Positions 8,618 to 16,423 of a DNA stretch of 17,311 bases are shown here, in pieces. This stretch comes from Alphaproteobacteria bacterium. Its GTDB lineage: Bacteria > Pseudomonadota > Alphaproteobacteria > Geminicoccales > Geminicoccaceae. Position 1 is the first letter of the stretch. Every line of letters begins with the position of its first letter. A program made the translations under genes and the position numbers. The DNA is taken from assembly GCA_026982585.1 (NCBI GenBank), contig JALSGW010000219.1, positions 1-17,311 on the forward strand, in the 5' to 3' direction. Under the pieces are notes generated by a model that saw only the letters and a program-made list of their open reading frames with translations, was not told the DNA's origin and did no database searches.

Positions 8618-8956
8618 ATGACCTATGTGGTCACGGAAGCCTGCATTCGCTGCAAGTACATGGACTGCGTCGAGGTGTGCCCGGTGGACTGTTTCTACGA
8701 GGGCGCGGTGATGCTGGTCATCAATCCGGACGAATGCATCGACTGCGGCGTGTGCGAGCCCGAATGTCCGGCCGAGGCGATCCTCCCCGACACCGAGCCG
8801 GAAGCGGAGAAGTGGCTCGAGCTCAATCGCAAGTACAGCGAGATCTGGCCGAATATCACCCGCAAGGGCACACCGCCCCCCGACGCCGACCAGTGGAAGG
8901 GGGTTCCGGACAAGTTCGCCAAACATTTCTCGCCCGAGCCCGGAAGCGGCGGCTGA
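8618..8956 (+). CDS. fdxA: FdxA, 7Fe ferredoxin ([3Fe-4S][4Fe-4S])
   Basis: 112-residue soluble electron carrier closely resembling Azotobacter vinelandii ferredoxin I. Cysteines at 9, 12, 17, 21 and 25 (CIRCKYMDCVEVCPVDC) and 40, 43, 46 and 50 (CIDCGVCEPEC) have the spacing of that protein. By analogy C9/C17/C50 bind the 3Fe cluster and C21/C40/C43/C46 the 4Fe cluster. The C-terminal helix with WPNITRKGTPPPDADQW is also typical. The ATG at 8618 was chosen because MTYVVTEACI matches the family start and GGGGTGGAG sits just before it. It follows mutL by 40 bases and ends at a strong terminator. Many alphaproteobacteria have a CarD-type regulator gene directly after fdxA, which is absent here. 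Confidence 0.96.
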   Translation: MTYVVTEACIRCKYMDCVEVCPVDCFYEGAVMLVINPDECIDCGVCEPECPAEAILPDTEPEAEKWLELNRKYSEIWPNITRKGTPPPDADQWKGVPDKFAKHFSPEPGSGG

Positions 8957-8985
8957 GCGGCACGGGCGCGCGTGCGCTCACGAGA

Positions 8986-9018
8986 ACGGGGGCCTTCCCC
9001 CTGCGCGAAGGCCCCCGT
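8986..9018. terminator. Bidirectional hairpin between fdxA and the convergent propeller gene
   Basis: A perfect 12-bp inverted repeat, ACGGGGGCCTTC (8986-8997) and GAAGGCCCCCGT (9007-9018), flanks a 9-base loop. It lies 29 bases after the fdxA stop and 20 bases beyond the stop of the opposing gene at 9039. Only a mild T-rich tail (CCGTTCGGTTGT) follows on the + strand and there is none on the - strand. The stem is strong enough to serve as the shared terminator of two convergent genes. Confidence 0.8.
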
Positions 9019-9038
9019 CCGTTCGGTTGTCGCCGCGC

Positions 9039-10025
9039 TCAGCGGGGCGCGACCGCCACCCAGAAGGGGAAGCCGGCGCTGTCCACCTCGGCCACCACCT
9101 TCTGCGCTTGGGTGTCGATGATCGCCACCTTGCCCGCCTTGGCCACCGCCACATAGGCGCGCTGGCCGTCGGGGGAGAAACGCACCCCGTGAGGGCCGTC
9201 GCCGACCGGGATCTCGGCCACCCGTTCCATGCGCGCCACGTCGATGACGTTGATGACATCGGCGCCGATGCCCGAGACATAGACGAAACGGCCGTCCGGG
9301 GAGGCGTCCACCGCGTGATGGCCCTTCGAGACCGGAATGTAGGCCACCACCTCCTCGCTCGCGAGATCGATCACCGCCACATCGTCCGAACCCTTGCGGG
9401 CCACGAACAGGTAACGGTCGTCCGGCGTGGCGGCCAGATTGTGCGGCATGCCGCGCTCATCGAGCGGGATCTCGCCCAGCACGGTGCCGTCGCTCCAGCG
9501 GATCTTGGAGATGCTCTTGGATTCGCCGTTGGTGATATAGGCGATGCCGGTGCTCTTGGCGAAGGCGATGTTGTGCGGCGCCATGCCCACCTTCGCCTCG
9601 GCCACGAGCTGCCATTCTCCGATCCGGAAGATGGAGATGCTGTTGGAGCCGGCACCTTCGTTCGCCACCAGCACGAACTTGCCGTCCGGGCTCACCTCCA
9701 CCCCCTTGGGGCTCTCGCCGAGCGGCAGACGCGCCACCACGCTCTGGGTGCGGGTGTCCACCACCACGAGCTGCCGGTCCCCGGTGGCGGTGGCAAAGGC
9801 ATAGCGGCCGTCCGGCGTGGCCGCCGAGTAGGTGGGTTTGGTGCCCACCTGGAGCCGGGCGAGCAGCTCGGCCCCGCGTCCGTCCACCACCGACATCTCG
9901 CCCGCATCGCGATTGGTCACGAACAGCCGCTCGCTGTCCGCCATCGCCCAGGCCGACCCGCCGCCGAGCGCGAGGAGGGCGGCGCCGACCAAGGCGAGAC
10001 GCGCCTTCGATGCCGAATCACGCAT
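9039..10025 (-). CDS. Exported YVTN-type beta-propeller repeat protein
   Basis: 328 residues. The signal peptide is clear: SKAR, then a hydrophobic core (10-20), then SAWA before residue 28. The mature protein is built of about seven repeats of roughly 40 residues. Each has a PDGRY/PDGKF-like turn, a YVTN-like strand (LFVTN, VLVAN, AYITN, LFVAR, VYVSG, AYVAV) and a VVDTRTQSVVARLPLG-like strand. This is the YVTN/40-residue propeller family of periplasmic proteins. No CxxCH haem site is present. The ATG at 10025 was chosen because GGGAG lies 7 bases before it. An in-frame GTG at 10049 has no such site. It lies downstream of an NsrR-like regulator on the same strand, separated by a structured 162-base gap. 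Members sit near quinoprotein dehydrogenases, haem d1 genes or metal systems, but none of those is seen here, so the function is open. Confidence 0.9.
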   Translation of the reverse strand: MRDSASKARLALVGAALLALGGGSAWAMADSERLFVTNRDAGEMSVVDGRGAELLARLQVGTKPTYSAATPDGRYAFATATGDRQLVVVDTRTQSVVARLPLGESPKGVEVSPDGKFVLVANEGAGSNSISIFRIGEWQLVAEAKVGMAPHNIAFAKSTGIAYITNGESKSISKIRWSDGTVLGEIPLDERGMPHNLAATPDDRYLFVARKGSDDVAVIDLASEEVVAYIPVSKGHHAVDASPDGRFVYVSGIGADVINVIDVARMERVAEIPVGDGPHGVRFSPDGQRAYVAVAKAGKVAIIDTQAQKVVAEVDSAGFPFWVAVAPR

Positions 10026-10056
10026 CGCTCTACTCCCATTTGCTGTCACGCGATCC

Positions 10057-10086
10057 CGGGAATCCGCCGCACGGATCGGATTCCCG
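10057..10086. repeat. Perfect 10-bp inverted repeat upstream of the propeller gene
   Basis: CGGGAATCCG (10057-10066) and CGGATTCCCG (10077-10086) are exact reverse complements with a 10-base spacer. The centre lies about 46 bases upstream of the propeller ATG. No T tract follows on either strand, so it is not a good terminator. It could be a dyad operator, or a hairpin in the 5' untranslated region of the propeller mRNA. Confidence 0.6.
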
Positions 10087-10114
10087 CCGGTGCTCTCCCG
10101 CGGGGGATTGCAGC

Positions 10115-10137
10115 AGGGAGGTCTAATATGCCTGCCT
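10115..10137. promoter_or_regulatory. Imperfect 23-bp palindrome, candidate Rrf2/NsrR operator
   Basis: The 23 bases form an 11-1-11 dyad centred at 10126 in which 8 of 11 pairs match. The outer arms are AGG...CCT and AGG...CCT, around a TATTA-like core. Size and layout resemble NsrR operators (11-1-11), though the bases do not follow the AAGATGCATTT consensus closely. It lies between the nsrR-like gene and the propeller gene. No convincing -35/-10 pair for the propeller could be placed with it. The assignment is inference. Confidence 0.35.
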
Positions 10138-10178
10138 TGGATGTGAACCGGCGGATCGGTTGGATCGATGATTCGTGA
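10128..10178 (+). CDS. Possible 16-residue small ORF with strong ribosome binding site
   Basis: ATG at 10128 is preceded by AGGGAGG (10115-10121) with a 6-base spacer, one of the best Shine-Dalgarno arrangements in the window. The frame reads MPALDVNRRIGWIDDS and stops at 10176-10178. It lies on the + strand in the gap between two - strand genes, so its transcript would run antisense into the nsrR-like gene. No + strand promoter is evident. The Shine-Dalgarno sequence coincides with one arm of the palindrome at 10115-10137, so the signal could be an operator rather than a translation start. No family recognised. Confidence 0.25.
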   Translation: MPALDVNRRIGWIDDS

Positions 10179-10187
10179 ACGCCGGAG

Positions 10188-10646
10188 CTAGGCGAGCCTT
10201 GCCGTCTCCTCCGGCATCAGGCCGAGCAGCCGCTTCAAGCCCTCGCGATTTGCGAGCATGTCCTCCAGCGTGTAGGCGTCGAGCGCCGCGAAGAAGGCCT
10301 CGAGCGCCTGCTCGAAGACGGGCTTGAACAGGCAGCCGTCCTTGATCCGGCAATGGCAGCTGTCGGCCATGAAACATTCCACCAGCGCGAGGTCCTTCTC
10401 GAGCTGGCGCACCAGCACTCCGATGCGCACTTCCGCCGGCCGGCGTCCCAGGGTGAGCCCGCCTCCCTTGCCGCGGGTGGTGGCCACATAGCCGAGACGG
10501 GCGAGATCGTTGACCACCTTCATCAGGTGGTTGCGGGAGATGCGGTAGGCGTCGCTGATCTCGCCGATGGTCACCCGGCGCCGTTCGCACAGGGCGAGAT
10601 AGAGCAGCACCCGGAGCGCATAGTCGGTATATTGGGTGATTCGCAT
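10188..10646 (-). CDS. nsrR: Rrf2-family iron-sulfur regulator, NsrR-like
   Basis: 152 residues. The N-terminal winged helix (MRITQYTDYALRVLLYLAL, then ISRNHLMKVVNDLARLGYVATTRGKGGG) closely follows E. coli NsrR, including SRNHxxK in the recognition helix and the RGKxGG wing. The cluster region has cysteines at 91, 97, 99 and 105 (ECFMADSCHCRIKDGC), where known NsrR proteins have three. The end, AYTLEDMLANREGLKRLL, is also NsrR-like. NsrR proteins bind an Fe-S cluster and release DNA when nitric oxide attacks it. The ATG at 10646 was chosen because homologues start MRxTxxTDYALR. Upstream codons in frame lack similarity. Rrf2 family is certain. NsrR rather than another Rrf2 branch is likely but unproven. 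Confidence 0.88.
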   Translation of the reverse strand: MRITQYTDYALRVLLYLALCERRRVTIGEISDAYRISRNHLMKVVNDLARLGYVATTRGKGGGLTLGRRPAEVRIGVLVRQLEKDLALVECFMADSCHCRIKDGCLFKPVFEQALEAFFAALDAYTLEDMLANREGLKRLLGLMPEETARLA

Positions 10647-10679
10647 CCGCAACCGCGACTCCGTCCGGGGATCGCACCC

Positions 10680-10715
10680 ATGATGGCAAGTTTCCGAGAA
10701 GGTGCAAGTTTTGCC
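10680..10715 (-). promoter_or_regulatory. Putative nsrR promoter with direct repeats
   Basis: On the - strand TTGCAC (10707-10702) and CATCAT (10685-10680) form a moderate sigma70-type pair with a 16-base spacer, leaving a short leader before the ATG at 10646. The octamer GCAAGTTT (+ strand reading) occurs at 10686-10693 and 10704-10711, 18 bases apart. One copy lies in the spacer and the other covers the -35. The block is bounded by GGCAA (10685-10689) and TTGCC (10711-10715), a 5-bp inverted repeat. This is a plausible autoregulatory operator. Confidence 0.4.
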
Positions 10716-10783
10716 GAAGCGCCCGCGGCTGCGCGTGGGCGCACACATGGGGGTGTGATGCGAAGGCCGGATCCGCATCCGTT

Positions 10784-10799
10784 CCGCACAGGGGTGCGG
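10784..10799 (-). terminator. Small hairpin just downstream of tRNA-Val
   Basis: CCGCAC (10784-10789) and GTGCGG (10794-10799) form a perfect 6-bp stem with a 4-base loop, 11 bases beyond the CCA end of the tRNA on its strand. No T run follows, so it may act in 3' processing or be a weak terminator. If it reads through, the tRNA promoter could also feed the nsrR-like gene. Confidence 0.3.
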
Positions 10800-10809
10800 G
10801 GGTGCCGGA

Positions 10810-10884
10810 TGGTGGGCGCGGCTGGGATCGAACCAGCGACCCCTACGATGTCAACGTAGTGCTCTCCCGCTGAGCTACGCGCCC
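10810..10884 (-). tRNA. tRNA-Val(GAC), CCA encoded
   Basis: Reading the - strand, the cloverleaf is complete. The acceptor stem is GGGCGCG with CGCGCCC, followed by discriminator A and an encoded CCA. The D arm contains TAGCTCAGCGGGAGAGC. The anticodon stem is CTACG/CGTAG around loop TTGACAT (anticodon GAC, complement at 10850-10852). The T arm is GCTGG-TTCGATC-CCAGC. Anticodon GAC reads the valine codons GUC and GUU. GUC is abundant in this GC-rich sequence. Confidence 0.97.
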
Positions 10885-10896
10885 AAGCGCGAGGGC

Positions 10897-10925
10897 AAAT
10901 TAGGCGGGTGCGGGAGCCCTGGCAA
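10897..10925 (-). promoter_or_regulatory. Sigma70-type promoter of tRNA-Val
   Basis: On the - strand TTGCCA (10925-10920) is followed after exactly 17 bases by TAATTT (10902-10897). The tRNA begins 12 bases after the -10, leaving a leader of only about five bases. Both hexamers stand out in a GC-rich background. Confidence 0.75.
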
Positions 10926-10962
10926 GAGAAGGGGCGGCGCGTCGGTGCGCACGGGCGGCCGC

Positions 10963-10990
10963 TTGGCCGCGGAGCTCGCCGCCCTATCTC
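10963..10990 (+). promoter_or_regulatory. Possible guaA promoter
   Basis: TTGGCC (10963-10968), a 16-base spacer and TATCTC (10985-10990) lie 33 bases before the guaA ATG. A perfect 6-bp hairpin (GCGGCC at 10955-10960, GGCCGC at 10965-10970, loop GCTT) overlaps the -35. The match is only moderate. No riboswitch-like structure was recognised in the 139-base gap. Confidence 0.35.
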
Positions 10991-11023
10991 GCGCCGCGAG
11001 GGCTTCGGTGGGAAGCGGGTGGC

Positions 11024-12568
11024 ATGGTGGAACGGGTGCTCATCGTCGACTTCGGGTCCCAATACACCCAGCTGATCGCGCGCCGGCTGCGGGAGCTTCG
11101 GGTCTACTGCGAGATCCACCCGCCGGAGCTCGAGGAAGGATTCCTGCGCGCCTTTGCCCCCAGGGCGGTGGTGCTCTCGGGCGGCCCCGCGAGCGTGGGG
11201 GAGGCTTCAAGCCCGCGGATCCCGGAGGCGGTGCTCGCGCTCGGGGTGCCGGTGCTCGGGATCTGCTACGGCATGCAGGCGCTCTGCGCCCAGCTCGGCG
11301 GCCGGGTGGCGCCGGCCCGGGCGCGCGAGTTCGGCCGTGCGGAAATCGAGCTGCTCGCGGAATCGCCGCTCTTCGACGGGCTCATGCGGGTGGGGGAGCG
11401 CGCTGTGGTGTGGATGAGCCACGGCGACGAGGTGGTGGAGCTGCCCGAGGGATTCGCGGTGGTGGCGGCGAGCGGTGCCGCGCCCATGGCGGCGGTGGCG
11501 GACGAACGGCGCCGCCTCTACGGTGTGCAGTTCCATCCCGAGGTGGTCCACACCGCGATCGGCAAGGGACTGCTCGAGAACTTCTGCCTGCGCATCGCTC
11601 GGCTGCGCGGCGACTGGTCCATGGCCGCCTTCCGCAGGCTTGCGGTCGAGCGCATCCGCGAGCGGGTGGGCGAGGGCCGGGTGTTGCTGGGGCTTTCGGG
11701 CGGGGTGGATTCGGCGGTCACCGCCCTGCTCGTGCACGAGGCGGTGGGCGAGCGCCTCACCTGCATGTTCGTGGACACGGGGTTGCTCAGGCTCGGCGAG
11801 GCGGAGGAGGTGGTGGGCCTGTTCCGCGAGCAGGTGGGTTTGCCGCTCGTGGCCGTGGACGCCCGCGCGCGCTTTCTCGCCCGGCTCGAAGGGGTGGTGG
11901 ATCCCGAGGCCAAGCGCCGCATCATCGGCCACACCTTCGTGGAGGTGTTCGAGGAGGAATCCGAGAAGCTCGGACGCTTCGACTTCCTCGCCCAGGGCAC
12001 CCTCTATCCCGATCTCATCGAGAGCCGCTCGGCCGGCGGCCCGAGCGCCACCATCAAGACCCACCACAATGTGGGCGGGCTTCCCGAGCGCATGCGCATG
12101 CGCCTCGTGGAGCCGCTTCGGGAGCTGTTCAAGGACGAGGTGCGCGAGCTCGGGCGCGAGCTGGGCCTGCCGGAGCGGTTCGTGCGCCGCCATCCCTTCC
12201 CCGGCCCGGGCCTCGCCGTGCGCATCCTGGGCGAGGTGACGCCGGAGCGGCTGGCCCTCCTGCAGCGCGCGGACCGCATCTTCCTAGAGGAGATCGAGCG
12301 CGCCGGGCTGTATGATTCCATCTGGCAGGCCTTCGCGGTGCTGTTGCCGGTGCGGTCGGTGGGGGTGATGGGGGATGCCCGCACCTACGAGCAGGTGGTG
12401 GCGCTGCGTGCGGTCACTTCGGAGGACGGGATGACCGCCGACGTCTATCCCTTCGACCCGGCCTTCCTGGCCCGGGTGGCGGCCCGCATCGTCGGCGAGA
12501 CGCCGGGGGTGAACCGGGTGGTCTACGACGTCACCAGCAAACCCCCCGGCACCATCGAGTGGGAGTAG
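11024..12568 (+). CDS. guaA: GMP synthase (glutamine-hydrolysing)
   Basis: Converts XMP to GMP using ATP and glutamine, the last step of guanine nucleotide synthesis. 514 residues, matching the roughly 525 of E. coli. Domain order is as follows. The class I glutamine amidotransferase domain (1-195) has nucleophile C81 in GICYGMQ and H171/E173 in QFHPEV. The ATP pyrophosphatase domain has the P-loop SGGVDS (225-230). The C-terminal dimerisation domain has HHNVGGLPERM and RHPFPGPGL, and the protein ends TIEWE as in most GuaA proteins. The ATG at 11024 gives MVERVLIVDFGSQYTQLIAR, the standard start. It is transcribed away from tRNA-Val. guaB is not next to it. Confidence 0.98.
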   Translation: MVERVLIVDFGSQYTQLIARRLRELRVYCEIHPPELEEGFLRAFAPRAVVLSGGPASVGEASSPRIPEAVLALGVPVLGICYGMQALCAQLGGRVAPARAREFGRAEIELLAESPLFDGLMRVGERAVVWMSHGDEVVELPEGFAVVAASGAAPMAAVADERRRLYGVQFHPEVVHTAIGKGLLENFCLRIARLRGDWSMAAFRRLAVERIRERVGEGRVLLGLSGGVDSAVTALLVHEAVGERLTCMFVDTGLLRLGEAEEVVGLFREQVGLPLVAVDARARFLARLEGVVDPEAKRRIIGHTFVEVFEEESEKLGRFDFLAQGTLYPDLIESRSAGGPSATIKTHHNVGGLPERMRMRLVEPLRELFKDEVRELGRELGLPERFVRRHPFPGPGLAVRILGEVTPERLALLQRADRIFLEEIERAGLYDSIWQAFAVLLPVRSVGVMGDARTYEQVVALRAVTSEDGMTADVYPFDPAFLARVAARIVGETPGVNRVVYDVTSKPPGTIEWE

Positions 12569-12639
12569 CCGGGCGGTCTTGCGCGCAGGGCGCGGACGGC
12601 GCATGGTGACGGCGCCCGTGCCGGTGGGGAGGAGCCGTC

Positions 12640-12942
12640 GTGCGCCAGCTCGGCCATGCTCTCGGGACGCTGTTGCTCCTGCTCGCCGCCTCGGCGGCGG
12701 TGGCCCAGCTGCTCATGGTGTGGGCCACCGGCGGCTTCGAGGCGGTATCCTTGGGGCGCATCTGGTACAACATCCACGCCAACAGCCTGGTGGGCTTCCA
12801 GGCGCTCGTGGAATCCTCGCTCGGCCCCTGGGCCTGGGGGCCGGTGCGGTTCCTGCTCGGCATTCCCGCCTTCATCGTGCTGGCGGTGCCGGGATTCCTG
12901 CTCTGGCTGGCCGGCCGGGGCCGCTCTAGGGCCTTCGCCTGA
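12640..12942 (+). CDS. Small two-helix membrane protein, function unknown
   Basis: 100 residues with two hydrophobic segments (about 8-29 and 69-91) joined by a roughly 40-residue amphipathic loop rich in aromatic residues (GRIWYNIHANSLVGFQ and WAWGP). The end is basic (AGRGRSR), which suggests that end is cytoplasmic. The start is GTG at 12640, supported by GGGGAGGAG (12626-12634) five bases upstream. That is one of the strongest ribosome binding sites here and argues that the frame is real. It lies 71 bases after guaA and 111 bases before the malic enzyme gene, same strand. I do not recognise a named family. Confidence 0.7.
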   Translation: MRQLGHALGTLLLLLAASAAVAQLLMVWATGGFEAVSLGRIWYNIHANSLVGFQALVESSLGPWAWGPVRFLLGIPAFIVLAVPGFLLWLAGRGRSRAFA

Positions 12943-12970
12943 GCGCGTGTTCCGCGATACGGATCGCGCT
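12942..12970 (+). terminator. Hairpin after the small membrane protein, weak terminator candidate
   Basis: Immediately after the stop, CGCGAT (12953-12958) and ATCGCG (12963-12968) form a perfect 6-bp stem with loop ACGG. An outer pairing of AGCGCG (12942-12947) with CGCGCT (12965-12970) competes with it. Only TTCC follows, so termination would be weak. It may separate the small gene from the malic enzyme gene. Confidence 0.3.
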
Positions 12971-13053
12971 TCCATCGGACCTTGCCCCCGCTTGCCGGGA
13001 CCGCCTATGAGTCGGGAGGGGAGGACGGGCCGTCCGGGCCGGGGCAGGCAGGG

Positions 13054-15372
<2,319 letters not shown>

Positions 15373-15401
15373 CGGCAGGTCCCGGAGGTCGGTTGCCGGC
15401 G

Positions 15402-15455
15402 GCTGCCCAGGGCAGCTTGCGGGCGTCAAGCGAGCCGCGTTCGGGCACTGCGGCT
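15402..15455. terminator. Convergent gap between maeB and ilvE with two hairpins
   Basis: The 99-base gap holds a perfect dyad GCTGCCC-A-GGGCAGC (15402-15416) followed by TT on the + strand. It also holds a second stem AGCCGC (15433-15438) with GCGGCT (15450-15455), suited to the - strand transcript. Neither has a T run. They are reasonable candidates for ending maeB and ilvE transcription respectively. Confidence 0.4.
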
Positions 15456-15471
15456 GCGGGCCGGGATCGGC

Positions 15472-16344
15472 TCAGGCCGCCTCGGCCTGGCCGCGGGTGA
15501 GGGCGTGGAAATCGTCCATAAGCGCCGCGGTGATCGGCCCCACCTGGTAGCGGAGATCGTCGATGGCCCTGACCGGGGTGATCTCGGCCGCGGTGCCGGT
15601 GACGAACACCTCCTGGGCCTGGCGCAGCTCCTCGGGCCGGATGTGCCGTTCCACCACCGGAATGCCGCGCCGGCGGGCGAGGGCGATCACCGTCTGGCGG
15701 GTAATGCCGTTGAGGAAGCAATCCGGGATCGGGGTGTGGAGGGCGCCCTCCAGCACCAGGAAGATGTTGGCGCCGGTGGTCTCCGCCACATAGCCGCGGT
15801 AGTCGAGCATGAGGGCGTCCTCGAAGCCCTTGGCCTCCGCCGCGTGCTTGCTCAGGGTGCAGATCATGTAGAGACCGGCCGCCTTGGCGTGGACCGGTGC
15901 GGTGTCGGGGGCGGGACGGCGGAAAATGGCCCGGGTCAGCTTGAGGTCGCGGTAATAGGCGCCCCACTCCCAGGCGGCGATGGCGAGGTGGATGGTGGTG
16001 CCGTGGGCGGACACCCCCATCTGCTCGGAGCCGCGCCAGGCCACCGGCCGCACGTAACAGTCCGAGAGACCGTTGGCCCGCACCACCTCGCAGGTGGCGG
16101 CGTTGATCTCCTCGAGGCTGTAGGGGATCTCGAAGCCCAACATGCGCGCCGAATCCAACAGCCGCTGGCTGTGCTCGTCCAGCTTGAACACCCGGCCGCC
16201 ATAGGCGCGCTCGCCCTCGAACACACAGCTCGCATAGTGCAGACCGTGGGAGAGCACGTGCAGCCGTGCCTCGCGCCACGGCACCAGCTCGCCGTCGAGC
16301 CAGATGTATCCGTCTCGCGCGTCATAGGGAATGAGTTCCGGCAT
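15472..16344 (-). CDS. ilvE: Branched-chain amino acid aminotransferase
   Basis: PLP enzyme that transfers the amino group between glutamate and the keto acids of leucine, isoleucine and valine. 290 residues, normal for class IV aminotransferases. Seen are LHYASCVFEGERAYGG (35-50), the phosphate-binding R100 region (YVRPVAWRGSEQMG), the probable PLP lysine K166 in CTLSKHAAEAKGFEDALMLD, E188 in YVAETTGANIF, and GITRQTVIALAR and ELRQAQEVFVTGTAAEITPV near the end. The ATG at 16344 was chosen because GGAG lies 7 bases before it and MPELIPYDARDGYIWLDGEL fits the family. An upstream in-frame ATG at 16410 falls within the promoter region. It is divergent from a MarR-type regulator that probably controls it. 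D-amino-acid transaminase and 4-amino-4-deoxychorismate lyase are relatives but fit less well. Confidence 0.93.
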   Translation of the reverse strand: MPELIPYDARDGYIWLDGELVPWREARLHVLSHGLHYASCVFEGERAYGGRVFKLDEHSQRLLDSARMLGFEIPYSLEEINAATCEVVRANGLSDCYVRPVAWRGSEQMGVSAHGTTIHLAIAAWEWGAYYRDLKLTRAIFRRPAPDTAPVHAKAAGLYMICTLSKHAAEAKGFEDALMLDYRGYVAETTGANIFLVLEGALHTPIPDCFLNGITRQTVIALARRRGIPVVERHIRPEELRQAQEVFVTGTAAEITPVRAIDDLRYQVGPITAALMDDFHALTRGQAEAA

Positions 16345-16361
16345 CGAGCAACTCCGGCGCG

Positions 16362-16388
16362 AAAAAAGGCCGGCCGTCCGTGGGGCCT
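16362..16388 (-). promoter_or_regulatory. Terminator-like hairpin with T6 in the ilvE leader
   Basis: On the - strand AGGCC (16388-16384) can pair with GGCCT (16371-16367), extendable by G-U pairs, followed at once by six T residues (16367-16362). It lies in the roughly 50-base leader, just ahead of the ribosome binding site of ilvE. The stem is short but GC-only at its core, so attenuation is possible. No leader peptide was found. Confidence 0.4.
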
Positions 16389-16394
16389 CCCGGA

Positions 16395-16423
16395 TTGCGA
16401 GCCGTATCATCGCCGCACATATG
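16395..16423 (+). promoter_or_regulatory. Predicted promoter of the MarR-family gene
   Basis: TTGCGA (16395-16400), a 17-base spacer and CATATG (16418-16423) make a good sigma70-type pair. The -10 lies inside the palindrome at 16416-16425, 28 bases before the ATG of the regulator. Bound protein at the palindrome would block it. Confidence 0.5.

Noticed and set aside
9100..9960. Repeated PDGR-coding segments about 120 bases apart that could be taken for a repeat array
   Set aside because: The repeats are the blades of the propeller protein and are divergent at the DNA level. They are not CRISPR or tandem DNA repeats.
10144..10185. CCGGCG/CGCCGG inverted repeat and GTGAAC direct repeat just after the nsrR stop, as a terminator
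   Set aside because: The 6-bp stem has a 26-base loop and no T tract, and the repeats are short enough to occur by chance at this GC content.
10810..10884. tRNA gene as an integration site for a mobile element
   Set aside because: No integrase, no partial copy of the tRNA 3' end elsewhere in the window, and both flanks are ordinary chromosomal genes.
10885..11023. Possible purine or guanidine riboswitch upstream of guaA
   Set aside because: Apart from one short hairpin over the predicted -35 there is no conserved junction or expression platform, and the predicted start leaves a leader under 30 bases.
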